Shown one piece after another: positions 10,173 to 20,413 of a DNA stretch of 45,297 bases. The notes beneath the pieces were generated by a model. The model saw only the letters and a program-made list of their open reading frames with translations. It was not told the DNA's origin and searched no databases. This DNA comes from an uncultured bacterium (GTDB lineage: Bacteria; Patescibacteria; JAEDAM01; Absconditabacterales; Absconditicoccaceae). The first letter of the stretch is position 1; each line of letters opens with the position of its first letter. Made by a program: the position numbers and the translations under genes. The stretch is from the NCBI GenBank assembly GCA_903904545.1, contig CAIVDB010000058.1, forward strand, positions 1 to 45,297, given 5' to 3'.

Positions 10173-12671
10173 CTATTTTTCCTCCAAAAACATCTTTTCT
10201 TCGCCTTCTCTCATAGCGAGAACATCATCAGTCATGACCATAGAAACTCAGATATGATAGAGGCGTTCCAACTCTGGAAGGGTATCGATGACATAGACAA
10301 TGAGTTTTTTCCCCATATCTTGTACTTCTTGAGGCGTATTGTCTTTGACGAGTGTCTGTGGCATGAGATAATATTGATGAGCAAGGTGGGGAAGTACACT
10401 AAATCCACTAAGACTAAAACTATCTCGTCCTGCTTGGATACGTTTATAAGAGCCAAGAATATAGGTAGCCGTCTTATCGTAACTAGAAAAGATAACATCA
10501 TCCATGCCCAATTTTTGTACAGTTTGGATGATGGAAAGTGTTTGTTGCTCTGCTTGCTCAGTATCTTGTGGATTGAGTACTTTGATATCCAAAAAGTAAT
10601 AGTCAAAGAGTCATTTTACTTGAGGCAAAAATTCCTCTAGCGTGAGAATTTTTTCTCCATTTTTCAGGAGACACTTGCTTTGGATCTCTTGAAGTGTATA
10701 GCGATCTACTGTATCATTACGTCATTTACATGTGGTCCCAGCAAGGACAGGTCAGTGGATGACAACATTTTGATGATCTTTTGTTTGAGAGACATCAAAT
10801 TCTATCCCATCAGCACCATGCTTTTTTGCTAGTAACATCGCCTCTATTGAATTCTCTGGAGCATCACCACGAGGGGCTCATCTATGAGCAATGATTGTCA
10901 ATCTTTTTGCTGGAGAAGATATCTTCCCTGTAGAGACATCTCCTGTCTGGAGAATCGGTCATTGGAATGCCGTGTAGGATTGTAAATATTTATAAATAAA
11001 GGGATACGTATACTTGAGATCAGCCACACGAGCAAAAGATTCAGAGACGCCATTTATATTGGAGACGCCATATTTATTAGCAAAATAACGACAAAAAATC
11101 ACTCCCCGATTTCTTCTCTTTTGGAAAGAAAAGGTATCGTTAAAAATTCTTGAGAGGGTAAGGTTTCCTTGTCCAACAAGTTGTTTTAGCGCATAAAAAA
11201 AGTCTGTATGTTGGACAACATTGGTATTGATTGTCCCCGGACGGATGCCTGCACCCACGACCGTAGCTAGCGCTTTCCCGTATCGTAAAGCTCATAATGC
11301 TTCTTTTTCTCCACTCATCAGCGGCGTCATCTTTCTATGATCTCCTACAATGATCAATATTCCATTATCAAAAAATTTTTCTTTTTTGAGTTGTTGATAA
11401 AAATAATATAAGGTTTTGTCAGCGTATCTACGTGCATCCTCCTCTGTATCTCCATAAGGAGAATTAAATGGTTTATGGAAAGAGATCGTTTGTAATGCCA
11501 AAAAATAGGGATCTTTTTGTTTCTCAACAATCTTGAGTGTCTGGGTATAGAGGTCTTGATCTGGAGCGGCATCGAAAACATATTTTTTTTGATTTTTGAA
11601 AGCTTCTTCGCCCACAATAGTAGTAAATCCTATTCCAGAAAGAAACGTTCTTTGATCCAAGAAATTGAGATTAGATGCACTCACAAAAATAGGCGTATAT
11701 CATTGATGCTCAAAAAACACAGGAAGAGGTTCTGTATATGATTTATATCCAGTATAGGCGCTATCTTGTTCCCAAGCAAATTTCCATGGCTCTACTCATT
11801 GGAGAAGAGAAATATGTGCAGTATCAGAAGTACATCCATTAGCGAGGAAATTAGTGAAAGTGACTCCTTGTGCTTGGATTTTGTCAAAATAAGGAAGATT
11901 GTTATACGTCTTTCCAACTCTTAGTGAATCGATAACAGAAAGAGATTCAGCAAAAACAACAATAATATTTGGTTTCTTCCCAAGTCATTTCGTCAAGGAA
12001 AAATATTTATTATAGGAAGCACTTCCTATAGAGATACTTGGATTGAAGATTGCATCACGGATTGCCCAGATATTGAGTGTAAGAACATTTTGTGGTAATT
12101 GAAATCCTGTACGCGCATAGAGACTCGTAAATGCTGCTGCAAAGGCAAAGATGCTACAACATACAGCTAAAAAAAATCTCTGGTTTTTTCTAAAACGCTT
12201 GTGCTGAAGGAGAAAAAACGCCCCTATTCCTCACAAACAAAAAAGACTTAAAATACTAATAGAGATAGCACCAAAACTCCATACTGAGGGAGAAATAAAT
12301 TGAGGAATATCTAAGATAGAGACTCTACTTTGAAAAAGATAGAAGGTAAACATATCGATAATAAACAGCAAGAGAACCAAGAGAAGAAGAATATTGTTGA
12401 AAAATTTGACTGCGCGTTTTTTTATAAATCTATTGAGCAAAACGAGGACAAGCAAGAGAAAAAACACGAAGAAATCACTCACAAGATATGCAAGATAATT
12501 TGCTAAAGTTCCAGAAAATGTTGCTTCACGAAGAAGTTCATGAGAGGTAAGAAACAATAGGAGTTGTTTTATCCATAAACAAAAAAATCCTAGAAGTGCA
12601 ATCGTCCTTCCATACATAGGCGTCGTATATAATGCTTTTTTGAAAAAAGAAAAAGCTTTGGAATGATGCAT
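10173..12671 (-). CDS. Membrane LTA-synthase/sulfatase-like enzyme fused to a C-terminal GDPD domain
   Basis: 832 residues, ATG 12671 to TAG 10173. The N-terminal ~190 residues hold about five hydrophobic helices. The middle is an alkaline-phosphatase-superfamily domain of LtaS type: 'PNIIVVFAESLS' near residue 237 (metal-binding Glu), 'GCTSDTAHISLL' near 280 (candidate nucleophile Thr) and 'IIVGDHRK' near 442 (metal Asp-His). From about residue 590 a glycerophosphodiester phosphodiesterase domain follows: 'IAHRGAPRGDAPENS', 'DGIEFDVSQT', 'VVIH', 'FLDIKV', ending with 'VMTDDV'. The Gly of HRG is UGA. LtaS enzymes transfer or polymerise phosphoglycerol outside the membrane, and GDPD cleaves glycerophosphodiesters. 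One chain with both suggests making and trimming, or recycling, of phosphoglycerol groups on the cell surface (inference). Confidence 0.85.
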
Positions 12672-12893
12672 ACGGGTATATTTTTTTGTTTTAAAAACAG
12701 CAAAGAATAGTTTCTCTCACATTACGAATTTAGCAAAACGATTCAATACATAATTGAGAAGAAAAATAATTTCTTGATATAGAAAAATAGATTGGTAGAA
12801 TGGTCTTTCCGTAGAGCTTAGATGTTAGAGCTTAGATGTTAGACTAATGAACAAATAAACGAATTCTCAATTTTAAATTCTCAATTCTCTTCC
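12672..12893. other. Divergent spacer with degenerate repeats
   Basis: Divergent intergenic region between the LtaS-GDPD gene and the aminopeptidase gene. It must hold both promoters, but I see no confident -35/-10 pair. 12813-12845 is a direct repeat of TTAGAGCTTAGATG units, and 12860-12890 repeats 'AATTCTCAATT'. Confidence 0.5.
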
Positions 12894-14093
12894 ATGTATA
12901 CTCCATCCGAAACGATCCTCAAAAAATATGCTGATGTATTTGTAAAATTTGCTCTCCGAGGAGGGAAGGGCGTCAATCCAGGCGATGTCATCTTTGTACA
13001 AATTCCGGAATGTGCCAAAGCAATGTATCTTCCTCTTCAAAAAGCAATCCTAGAGGCAGGAGCGCATCCTATCTTTGAATATCTCCCTGACGGTGTGGCT
13101 AAACATTTCTATGAACATGCTAGTGATGAACAAATTGGTTTCTATCCAAGTCATTTTCTTCATGGAAAAATAGAACAAATGACCCATGTACTTTCTGTAA
13201 TTGCGGAAGATGATATGCAAGAGCTCAAGGATATTGATCCCAAAAAAATTGCTGCAAGAATTTCCTCTCGCAAGGAATATAGAGAAAGACGTATTAGGAA
13301 AGAAATGGAAGGAAAAATGAGTCGAACACTAGGATTGTTTGGCACCGAGGCGATGGCTAAGGAAGCAAATATGTCACTCGAAGATTATCGACAAGAGATT
13401 ATCCAAGCATGCTATCTCGACCAAGAAGATCCTATCGCTAAACGACAGGAAACGCTAGATGCTATAGAAACTATCAAAACAAAATTAGATGAACTCCCTA
13501 TCGAATATCTTCATGTTGTATGACCAGACGCGGACCTTACTTTGAAGCTCTGAACAGATAGACAACGATTGGGTGGGAGAGGATGTAATATTCCTTCTTT
13601 CGAGATTTTTACCTCCCCAGATCGGAGAGGAACAAATGGCTGGATAAGATTTAATCAGCCCTTGTATCGTTATGGACAGATTGTCAAAGACATCACTTTG
13701 CATTTCAAAGATGGAGAAATTATTGAATTCGATGCAAAAGAAAATAGAGAACTCTTGGCAGAGATTATCGCCATTCCTAATGCAAATAAATTGGGAGAGT
13801 TTTCATTGACGGACAAAAAGTTTTCTCGCATCATGAAATTTATGGCAGAGACCTTATATGATGAAAATGTTTGAGGTCCCGAAGGAAATACTCATGTAGC
13901 AATCGGAAATGCATTCAATGAATCACACAAAGGAGATACGGCAAATTTAACAGAGAAAGATTTGGAGAGTCTGGGACTCAATCAGAGTGCGGAACACGTA
14001 GACATTGTTTCTACTGCTCCGAGGACAGTCACTGCTACCTTGACGGATGGCACAGAAAAAATAATTTATCAGAATGGAGAATTCTGCCTCTAA
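12894..14093 (+). CDS. M29-family aminopeptidase (thermophilic metalloprotease type)
   Basis: 399 residues, ATG to TAA. Matches the AmpT/M29 family, whose members remove N-terminal residues using two metal ions. The N-terminal domain contains 'KYADVFVKFALRGGKGVNPGDVI', the usual 'LVnysl.vkpGd.v' start of the family. The C-terminal catalytic part contains 'GRGCNIPSFEIFTSP' (family pattern G.N.P.GE.ftaP), 'NGWIRFNQPL', 'NKLGEFSL', 'NTHVAIGNAFNESHKGD' and 'EHVDIVS', which include the metal-binding Glu, His and Asp positions. UGA glycines fall at 'VVGPDADLT', 'LGTDRQR' and 'NVGGPEG'. Typical family length is about 370-415 aa. It is probably cytoplasmic, finishing degradation of imported peptides. 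Confidence 0.9.
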
Positions 14094-14112
14094 AATAGAA
14101 GAGTAAAAAATC

Positions 14113-14126
14113 GTACAAAGTTGTAC
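14113..14126 (+). repeat. GTACAA-N2-TTGTAC palindrome, copy 1
   Basis: GTACAA-AG-TTGTAC preceded by AAAAATC, 20 nt after the aminopeptidase stop codon. Two other copies with the same AAAAATCGTACAA core lie at 38565-38578 and 43688-43701. Confidence 0.7.
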
Positions 14127-14179
14127 AAGATGGAGAAAAAAATAAGAGGAAAAGAGAAAAATAGGTAAGAAAGTGTTGT

Positions 14180-14266
14180 GCTCCTTTGTAAAGGAGCTGT
14201 CTGCGAGCAGACTGAGGATTTAAATCCTCCACCACTGTCGTGGTTCCCCTCCTTTGAAAAAGGAGG
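14180..14266. repeat. Compact five-hairpin intergenic element
   Basis: Five adjacent perfect or near-perfect hairpins: GCTCCTTT-gt-AAAGGAGC (14180-14197), GTCTGC-ga-GCAGAC (14199-14212), GAGGATTTAAATCCTC (14214-14229), ACCAC-tgtc-GTGGT (14231-14244) and CCTCCTTT-gaa-AAAGGAGG (14248-14266). The outer two arms share the CTCCTTT/AAAGGAG theme. It looks like a dispersed structured repeat or MITE-like remnant rather than a gene. Confidence 0.7.
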
Positions 14267-14409
14267 ACACAATAACTTCGGCATTATTCATTATGTATTC
14301 TTAATTATACATTCCCTTTGCTTCCCTTGAAAAACTTCATCCATTCAGTACTATACAAAAACTCCATCATTTAGCATTCAACATTTAGCATTTAACATTA
14401 CCTAGGGAA

Positions 14410-14751
14410 ATGGCTAGTAGAACAAATAAGCAAGGAATTGCAAAAAAGAAATCCATCCAACAAAAGCAAGCGAATAGACTCAAAGGATCTAGAAGATTCG
14501 ACTATCCCAAAAGAAAATTGACAGTAGAAGAAGCCAAAGAATTTGGTGTGGTTGGGGTATGGAAAAATCCTAAAGGACATGATTACAATCGATTCCTTAG
14601 AGGAAGAAAAATTTGTCGAGAAACAAGATTGAGATTAGATCCAGATGGATATAGATATATTAGAACTCCCTCAGGAGGATCAGAAATGGTTTCTGTCCCT
14701 GTCTCTGGATGGACCAGAGCAAGACTGAGAAAAAGCACAACAGGACGTTAA
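14410..14751 (+). CDS. Small, very basic hypothetical protein
   Basis: 113 residues, ATG to TAA. Family not recognised. Extremely rich in Arg and Lys, especially 'SRTNKQGIAKKKSIQQKQANRL' and 'FLRGRKICRETRLRL', with a short conserved-looking core 'GVVGVWKNPKGHDYNRF' and 'DPDGYRYIRTPSGGSE'. No signal peptide or membrane segment. The charge suggests a nucleic-acid or ribosome-associated role (inference). It is followed directly by an intrinsic terminator, so it is probably transcribed alone. Confidence 0.7.
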   Translation: MASRTNKQGIAKKKSIQQKQANRLKGSRRFDYPKRKLTVEEAKEFGVVGVWKNPKGHDYNRFLRGRKICRETRLRLDPDGYRYIRTPSGGSEMVSVPVSGWTRARLRKSTTGR

Positions 14752-14768
14752 GATATTTCTAGACATAA

Positions 14769-14800
14769 AAAAGCCCTGCGATATATGCGAGGTTTTTTTT
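14769..14800 (+). terminator. Intrinsic terminator after the small basic protein
   Basis: AAAAAAGCCCTGCG...GCGAGG followed by eight T's; an imperfect stem with a strong T-run, 17 nt past the stop codon. Confidence 0.55.
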
Positions 14801-14892
14801 GAAATAATTTTTGGAGAGAAACTAGCTCTTGAAAAATATCACAAACGCATTATAATAGATGCAAGATTTTTTTATTTTTTGTCCACAGTCAC

Positions 14893-15660
14893 ATGCAGTG
14901 AGGAGCGCGAATTATTATTGTACTTATTGTGATTTACCTCCTTTCCGGGATCAGAGTAGTCAAACAGTACGAAAGAAAAGTTATTTTCACGCTAGGAAGA
15001 TATGCGTGAATTCTTCTTCCAGGATTAAAGTTTATCCGACCTATTTTCCAGACTACAGTAACGGTAGATATTAGAGAAAAGGCGGTGGACGTGCCAAGTC
15101 AAGAGGCAATGACCAAAGACAATGTCTCCTGTTCTATCAATGCGGTGATTTATTACAGAGTCAAAGAGGATCAGGTAGATAGATCTATCATTAATGTAAA
15201 ATATCTCGACTATGCTATGACACAGTTTGCTCAGACGACGATGAGAAATATTGTTGGAAAATTTGAACTCGATGAATTGCTTGCCAAAAGAGATGAGGCG
15301 AGTGAAGAGATCAAAAAAATCGTTGATGAAAAATCTGAATCACGAGGAATAGATGTCTTATCAGTAGAAATCAAAGATATCAATATCCCTGATGATCTCA
15401 AAAGAACGATCGGAAAACAAGCCGAAGCAGAAAGAGAAAAAAGAGCAAAAATTATTACTTCTCAGGGAGAACTCGCTTCTGCAGAAAATCTCAAGAAGGC
15501 GGCAGAGATGTTGGCATTGGCTCCAGGAGCATTACATTTGAGGACCCTACAGTCTATCAATGATATTAGTTCAGACGCGTCCAATACGACAGTATGGATG
15601 ATCCCGATTGAGATTATGAATGCCATCCAAGGCATCAATAAAAAGCTCAATGAAAAATAA
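14893..15660 (+). CDS. SPFH/band-7 membrane protein (slipin/stomatin type)
   Basis: 255 residues. The code-25 frame starts at ATG 14893 (MQGG, UGA glycine at codon 3) and continues in frame into the band-7 domain. A standard-code reading would miss the N-terminus because of UGA at 'RYAG'. Residues about 5-18 form one hydrophobic helix (ARIIIVLIVIYLLSGI). The slipin signature follows: 'VVKQYERKVIFTLGRYAG', 'LLPGLKFIRPIFQTTVTVDIR', 'DVPSQEAMTKDNVSCSINAVIYYRV', then an Ala/Glu-rich coiled coil with 'RTIGKQAEAEREKRAKII'. Slipins oligomerise in the membrane into microdomain scaffolds and often pair with NfeD proteases; no nfeD is visible here. An intrinsic terminator follows the stop. Confidence 0.92.
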
Positions 15661-15683
15661 TTATATCGAAAACATAATCCAAA

Positions 15684-15708
15684 AGACGCTCTTCGGGGCG
15701 TTTTTTTT
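15684..15708 (+). terminator. Intrinsic terminator after the slipin gene
   Basis: ACGCTC-TTCG-GGGCGT stem with UUCG tetraloop followed by eight T's. Confidence 0.85.
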
Positions 15709-15817
15709 GATTATTGATTTTTGTTCCCAGAAAATTGACAGAAAAAAAAATCTCAGTATAATAGATTCATACAACATCAGTTTGACTACTGTTTATCTAC
15801 TGTTTAACAACCCTACC

Positions 15818-17119
15818 ATGTCTATTGTCGATCGGCAAGAAGAATTTAACCATAAGCCCTCACTCTTTTCTGTTGTTCAGAAAGATTTTTTTTCTATTCC
15901 CGTAGCGATTAGAACGATATCGATTTCTACTTTCCTTTTTGTATTGGGATGGGGACTTGGTGCAGATACTTTTTTTTCTATCTACCTCAAGACTATAGTC
16001 TCAAATGTCTTTCGGATATCAGTTATTGCTGCATTGATCCCTTTAATTAAAATGTTTTTTGCAGTAACAATTGGTACTTTGGATGACCATACAAATATTA
16101 GATCAGTTGTTTTTCTTAGTAAGTGAATATATTTCATTACGGGAATATTATTTTTCCTAGCAGGGATCCTTCATTCAGTACCTATTCTTTTGGTAGCTGT
16201 AGTATGTACCGCAATTTCAAGCGCAATGCTTTTTGTGAGTTATGAGAGTCTTATCCGTAAATATTCGAGTGTTGGAAATAAAGCAAAGGCATTCGGACTC
16301 TATTTCTCCTTTATGAACCTTGCTTATGTCCTCTGAGCATTAGGTGCTTCTTGGCTGATAAAATATGTTGAGCTCCCTTATTTATTCTTATTTATTTCCT
16401 TATTTGCTATAGGTTCCTTTCTTAGTGATACCTTGATTCCAAAGTTGAGTAAAAAAAACATCAAAGAGTTTTTGGGAAAAGAAAGTTTTATCCATCAATT
16501 TCTCAGTGAGGTATTTTCATTGAGAGCAATCAAAAGATGAGTTGTCGCTTTGGGAAATTATAATAGAAAAATGTATCGAGCATTGGGAGATGAAGTCCTC
16601 TTCAATATCTTAAATTATGTAGGATTTATCTTCATCCCCATTATTTCCATCCAAAACAATCTCAACCTTTCTCAGATAGCAGTGATCTTTGCAGTTATGA
16701 GGCTGCCATACGTGATAGACGTCTTTACAGGTGCTTTTGCAGATAAATATAACAAGAAAAAATTTATTTTATTGGTCCTCTTCTTTATGTCGTTTCTCTA
16801 TGCCTTACTTGGTCTCAAGGACGGATTTGCAAGTATCCTTACTATTTCTTTGGGTATAGCATTTGGACTTTCATTACTTCGCCCAGCGATTTCTGGACTC
16901 ATTTCGGAATATACACATCCAGGTGATGACGGAAAAATTACCGGACTTCAACATTGTGTAGGGGGACTTGGTGCTGCATTAGGATCACTTCTTTTTGGCG
17001 CTACTGCAAGTATCTTTGGTATGGAAGCAGGATTCATCGGTATAGGAATATTCCTTTTTATTTTTGCATTGTGGGGCATCATCAGAAAGTTTCACGTGTT
17101 AGAAAAAAAGGCTGAATAA
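15818..17119 (+). CDS. MFS transporter
   Basis: 433 residues, ATG 15818 to TAA 17119, read through UGA glycines at 'SKGIYF', 'YVLGALG' and 'KRGVVAL'. The sequence is dominated by about 12 hydrophobic segments. The MFS signature lies between helices: 'AFADKYNKKKFILLVLFFMS' in the second half (D-x-x-x-K/R loop motif) and 'GTLDDHTNIRSVVFLSK' in the first half. A central hydrophilic linker 'KKNIKEFLGKESFIHQFLSEV' separates the two six-helix halves. Substrate cannot be read from the sequence. The overall pattern resembles drug or small-solute efflux permeases. Ends at a strong terminator that overlaps the convergent gene. Confidence 0.85.
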
Positions 17120-17143
17120 AAATAGAGACTAGCTTATTTTCAC

Positions 17144-17178
17144 AGCCAGACTTGCTTTCGAGGGTTTGGCTTTTTTTA
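17144..17178 (+). terminator. Intrinsic terminator after the MFS gene
   Basis: AGCCAGAC ... GGTTTGGCT stem followed by T7. Its T-run overlaps the stop codon (17176-17178) of the convergent minus-strand gene. Confidence 0.8.
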
Positions 17179-17775
17179 TTTTTCCAAGTCTATGACACCA
17201 ACTCATTCATATCAGAAATAATCTTGTGGTATACAATCGTGTTGCAATCAGAGATCATGAACATGATAGTCTTCTCATTTGTGATGAAGAAGAAGATCTA
17301 CATTTAGAACTTGAGCGGCAACTTTTATTCTATTTAATCCAACTCAACGATTAAGATTTTCTTTTATTCTCCAGGAAACAGTATCGAAAATTTTAGTAAG
17401 TTCGCACATCTCAAAAGGCAGCCCAGGTCATCCATCTTGAACACTAAATCTTATAAGTAGCTTATGAAGAGTTGGCGTAATACTAAGTTTGATGAGCACC
17501 TTACTTTGACTATGATCAGCACTATTTTTAACTATTTCAGTAATCAAAGTAAATAAAACATTAGCTTGTTTAAAGGGAGTTTCATAGATTGCATCAGTAA
17601 TTTCGTCGGCAAGATCTTCAAATTTCTCTTTTCTAATAGCATAATCAGAATCAGTAAAATCGGCTTCCCAAGAATAAACTTTGCCTTTCAAATTCATCAT
17701 TACCAAAATATCCTCACTAGCAGAAGCTGACATCGAAGAAGTTGTTGATTCATCGTGACGAGGGGAATTGATCAT
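17176..17775 (-). CDS. GHKL/HATPase_c-type ATP-binding protein
   Basis: 199 residues, ATG 17775 to TAA 17176. The C-terminal two-thirds carry GHKL ATPase motifs: N-box 'LITEIVKNSADHSQSKV' (residues about 75-92), G1 box 'SVQDGGPGLPFE' (about 111-121) and G2-like 'NRGVGLNRIKV' (about 140-150), with UGA at several of the glycines. The spacing suits a stand-alone ATP-binding domain such as an anti-sigma-factor serine kinase or a histidine-kinase CA domain; no phospho-accepting His domain or membrane segment is present. The N-terminus is Ser/Asp-rich. It begins 6 nt after the U32-peptidase stop, so the two are probably one transcription unit. Confidence 0.75.
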
Positions 17776-17781
17776 GACGAT

Positions 17782-19548
17782 TTACATATATAAAATCTCC
17801 CATCCTTGGAGCTCTCTATCTGTAAGAACATAGACTTCTCCTGTATTACAATTTACCTTCTCGAGCTGATGTCCCTGCTCATTTTTGATATCGAGAATCG
17901 TGAGTTCTCACATCCCCTGAGGTGAAATATATTTGATTTTCATCCCTGGTTCAATGACTTCCTTGGGATCGATGGCATAGTATTTTTTGTTGTCGTGTTC
18001 TGTGTATTTGTTTGTGAAAACTCAGAAATAATTACGGTTAAAGAGTGGACCTGCTGTATCGTAGGTTATGGATGTCTGATGATTGCTAGCTGATGATGTC
18101 TGATGATTGCCATCAGAAGGTTTAGAAGATTTAATGCTTTTGAATCATTTATCGAGTCTCTTATAATCAAGTGATTTATTATAAAAATTCAAAAGCAATC
18201 ACACCTCTATTTCTGAATTGTTTTGCATATAAGATCTTAATTGTTTATAATAATCTCATTTAGTCAGCTTAGTAGATTTAAGTTCTAGAGCTACAGAATC
18301 ATTAACGATTAAATCAATGTGTCCACTCCCAACAACTTCATCATCTATTGTGTAATTTACTTTGGTTTCTTCTTTGACTCTATATCATAATTTCTGTAAT
18401 TCGTGTTTCAATCATTTTTTATACACCTTCTCAAGTAATGCAGGTCAAAGTTGGTTATGTATTTTCATGGCAGCTCAAATGATATCAAACGTTATCTTCT
18501 CATCTATAATAGTGTCTTTTTTCTCAGTTTTATCATCGGACATCGTCTGTCTCTTATCTTCAGATATTCTATCCTCAGAAATCTTCTGCTGTTTATCTTC
18601 TGAAATTTCTTCTGTTTCTGGGAAGTCCTTAAGTCCATTGAAAAGGAAGCCATCCCAGTATGCTCTATGCGGAATTTTATTCACGAGATCTACGATATTT
18701 AGGTCAGGCTCTTTGTTTGCCAAGATGCTGTCACGCATATGCGTATACGCTTTCACGACAGAAGCCACATAAAATTCTGATTTACTTCTCCCCTCGATCT
18801 TCATCGCATCGACATAGGGCATAATTTCTGCAAGTCTCTGGATCACACACAAATCTTTGGACGATAAGACATGACTTCCATCCTCATCTCCTTCGAGCTG
18901 AAATAATTTTCCCGGTCTGCGTTCTTCTTCAAGTCGTACTTTATATTTAAACCTACATGCATGCGAGCATTCTCCCTTATTTCCTGGTCTTCCATTCATA
19001 TAATCTCCAAGTAAGCAGCGTCCAGAATAACTCATACACATCGCTCCATGGACAAAGACTTCGAGTTCCATCCCTGGTACCTTTTCCTTGATTTCTTTGA
19101 TCTCAGCGAGGGATAATTCTCTCGCAAGCACAATCCTTTTTACTCCCAAATCATACCAAAATTGCACTGCTGAATGATTGAGTGTCGAAGCTTGTGTACT
19201 GAGGTGAAGTGGGGTATCGGGCATGTATTTTCTAATGATGTTGAAGGTTCCTGGATCAGAAAAAATAATTGCATCTGCTCACACATTTGCGATTTGCTCT
19301 ACTGTCTTTTCGAAGATCGTAATATCTTGGTTTCTCGGAAAAATATTCATCGTAAGCAATGCTTTACTCCCTAGAGCATGTAATGCATCGACAGTTTTTT
19401 TGAGTTCTTCAAATCATAAGATCTTATTCTGTCTCATTCTAAGTGAAGTAAATGGTACACCAATATAGACTTCCTCAGCGCCGTACTGAGCAGCGACAAT
19501 GGCTTTGGTATATGACCCTCCTGGGGCAACTATTGTAGGTTTCTTCAT
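17782..19548 (-). CDS. U32-family peptidase with an inserted GxxExxY domain
   Basis: 588 residues, ATG 19548 (MKKPTIVAPGGSY) to TAA 17782. Residues 1 to about 310 are a U32 peptidase/hydroxylase domain: 'FVHGAMCMSYSGRCLLGDYM', 'GNKGECSHACRFKY' with the conserved Cys residues, and 'YVDAMKIEGRSKSEFYVA'. An acidic linker with repeated 'ISEDK' units follows (about 316-350). Residues about 351-460 match the GxxExxY family: 'IIGAAMKIHNQLGPALLEKVY', 'HIDLIVNDSVALELKS', 'LRSYMQNN' and 'VGLLLNFYN'. A second linker with repeated 'NHQTS' leads to residues about 496-588, the usual U32 C-terminal domain ('GPLFNRNYFGVF', 'VIEPGMKIKYISPQG', 'ILYM'). So GxxExxY sits between the two halves of an otherwise normal U32 protein. 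Confidence 0.88.
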
Positions 19549-19722
19549 AACTAATAACGAATAACTAAAAGTGAAGAGTAATTTTTAATGCGTAATGCGT
19601 AATGATTAACCAAGCCTGAGCCGGACTCCGCGTTGCTACGTGGTGGAGTTTTCTATATAAAAGACTCCTTCACTAAGCATTAATCCTTAAACACCTGCCT
19701 GCCGGTAGGCAAGGTTCAACAT
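19549..19722. repeat. Spacer with ACCTGCC palindrome (copy 2) and degenerate repeats
   Basis: Contains 'AATGCGTAATGCGTAATG' (about 19580-19600), a GGACTCC...GGAGT hairpin followed by T's (about 19623-19654), and ACCTGCCTGCCGGTAGGCA (about 19693-19712), a near-perfect palindrome of the ACCTGCC family also seen at 9898-9920 and 38655-38678. Confidence 0.6.
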
Positions 19723-20301
19723 TTATATTTCCATTTCAATGTATTCTTGCTCTGCAATTTTGTATATTGGCAACTTCTCTCCATATGCATCTAATATTGC
19801 CAATCTTTTCTCATCAATAGTCGGATCAGAAGAATAGACTCATCATCGATGACATATAGTTTTGATAGGCAACCATCATAATCATTCTCATACCTCTTCA
19901 AAATCTTGGGTAAAGAAATATTTCGTCCATATATTCGTCCCTGCCGAGCTTCAAACAATGACTTTGTTTTGTAATAGTGCACGTAAATTGGGAATGTTTT
20001 TTATAATGGCAAAAATTTTATCTTCATATCCTCATCCAAAGTAGATTACAGAACAGCGATCAATTTGTTGTTTAAAAGTATCTATATTTTCGGAGGCGAG
20101 CTCAAAGCTGAGCTGTTTTTCAGGATTATATTGAGCAAATTGTTTCTGATAATTTAGAAATCTTTCTTCCCAAGTAGCTCTATCTTCCGTCGCAAAGGTA
20201 CAGATTAAGATTTTATCCCAATCACGACAAATATTCTGGAAAAAGCGCTTATTCTTATCGGAATCAACCTTTGTCATCCCACCATGTAAAAAGAAGTGCA
20301 T
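19723..20301 (-). CDS. Peptidase S51-like (dipeptidase E / cyanophycinase-type) protein
   Basis: 192 residues, ATG 20301 to TAA 19723. The ATG is chosen because GGAG lies just upstream; a TTG three codons earlier is possible. The fold pattern is that of the S51 / class-I glutamine-amidotransferase-like family: 'MHFFLHGGMTKVDSDK' at the N-terminus, 'CSVIYFGGGYEDKIFAII' (residues about 85-105, usual 'GGn' loop) and the nucleophile elbow 'VIVGSSAGTNIW' (about 113-124) with the candidate catalytic Ser. 'ICHRGG' and 'EEVGEGLGWLP' follow in the expected places. S51 peptidases release Asp-containing dipeptides. The full length is slightly short of PepE (about 230). Confidence 0.8.
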
Positions 20302-20413
20302 TATCTCCAAACGAACAACTAAAGATTATTAGCTAAGGACTTATACTGAAGTGCTCTTTTTTTTCAATCTCAATAAAAAACGAAAACCGATATCCTGTAC
20401 ATCAGAATAACGG

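Larger units (their letters stand above)
14094..14409. other. Gene-free spacer carrying a GTACAA palindrome and a five-hairpin repeat
   Basis: No coding frame is supported. It contains one copy of the AAAAATCGTACAA element (14107-14126), a compact cluster of five consecutive hairpins (14180-14266), and TTTAGCATTCAACATTTAGC-like degenerate runs (about 14366-14399) just ahead of the next gene. Confidence 0.6.

Noticed and set aside
13523..13525. Frameshift or truncation of the M29 aminopeptidase
   Set aside because: The TGA is a glycine codon under code 25 and the frame continues to the catalytic residues.
14859..15074. Separate 71-aa plus-strand ORF upstream of the slipin gene
   Set aside because: It is in another frame. 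The code-25 frame from 14893 runs through a UGA glycine into the band-7 domain and gives a canonical slipin N-terminus.
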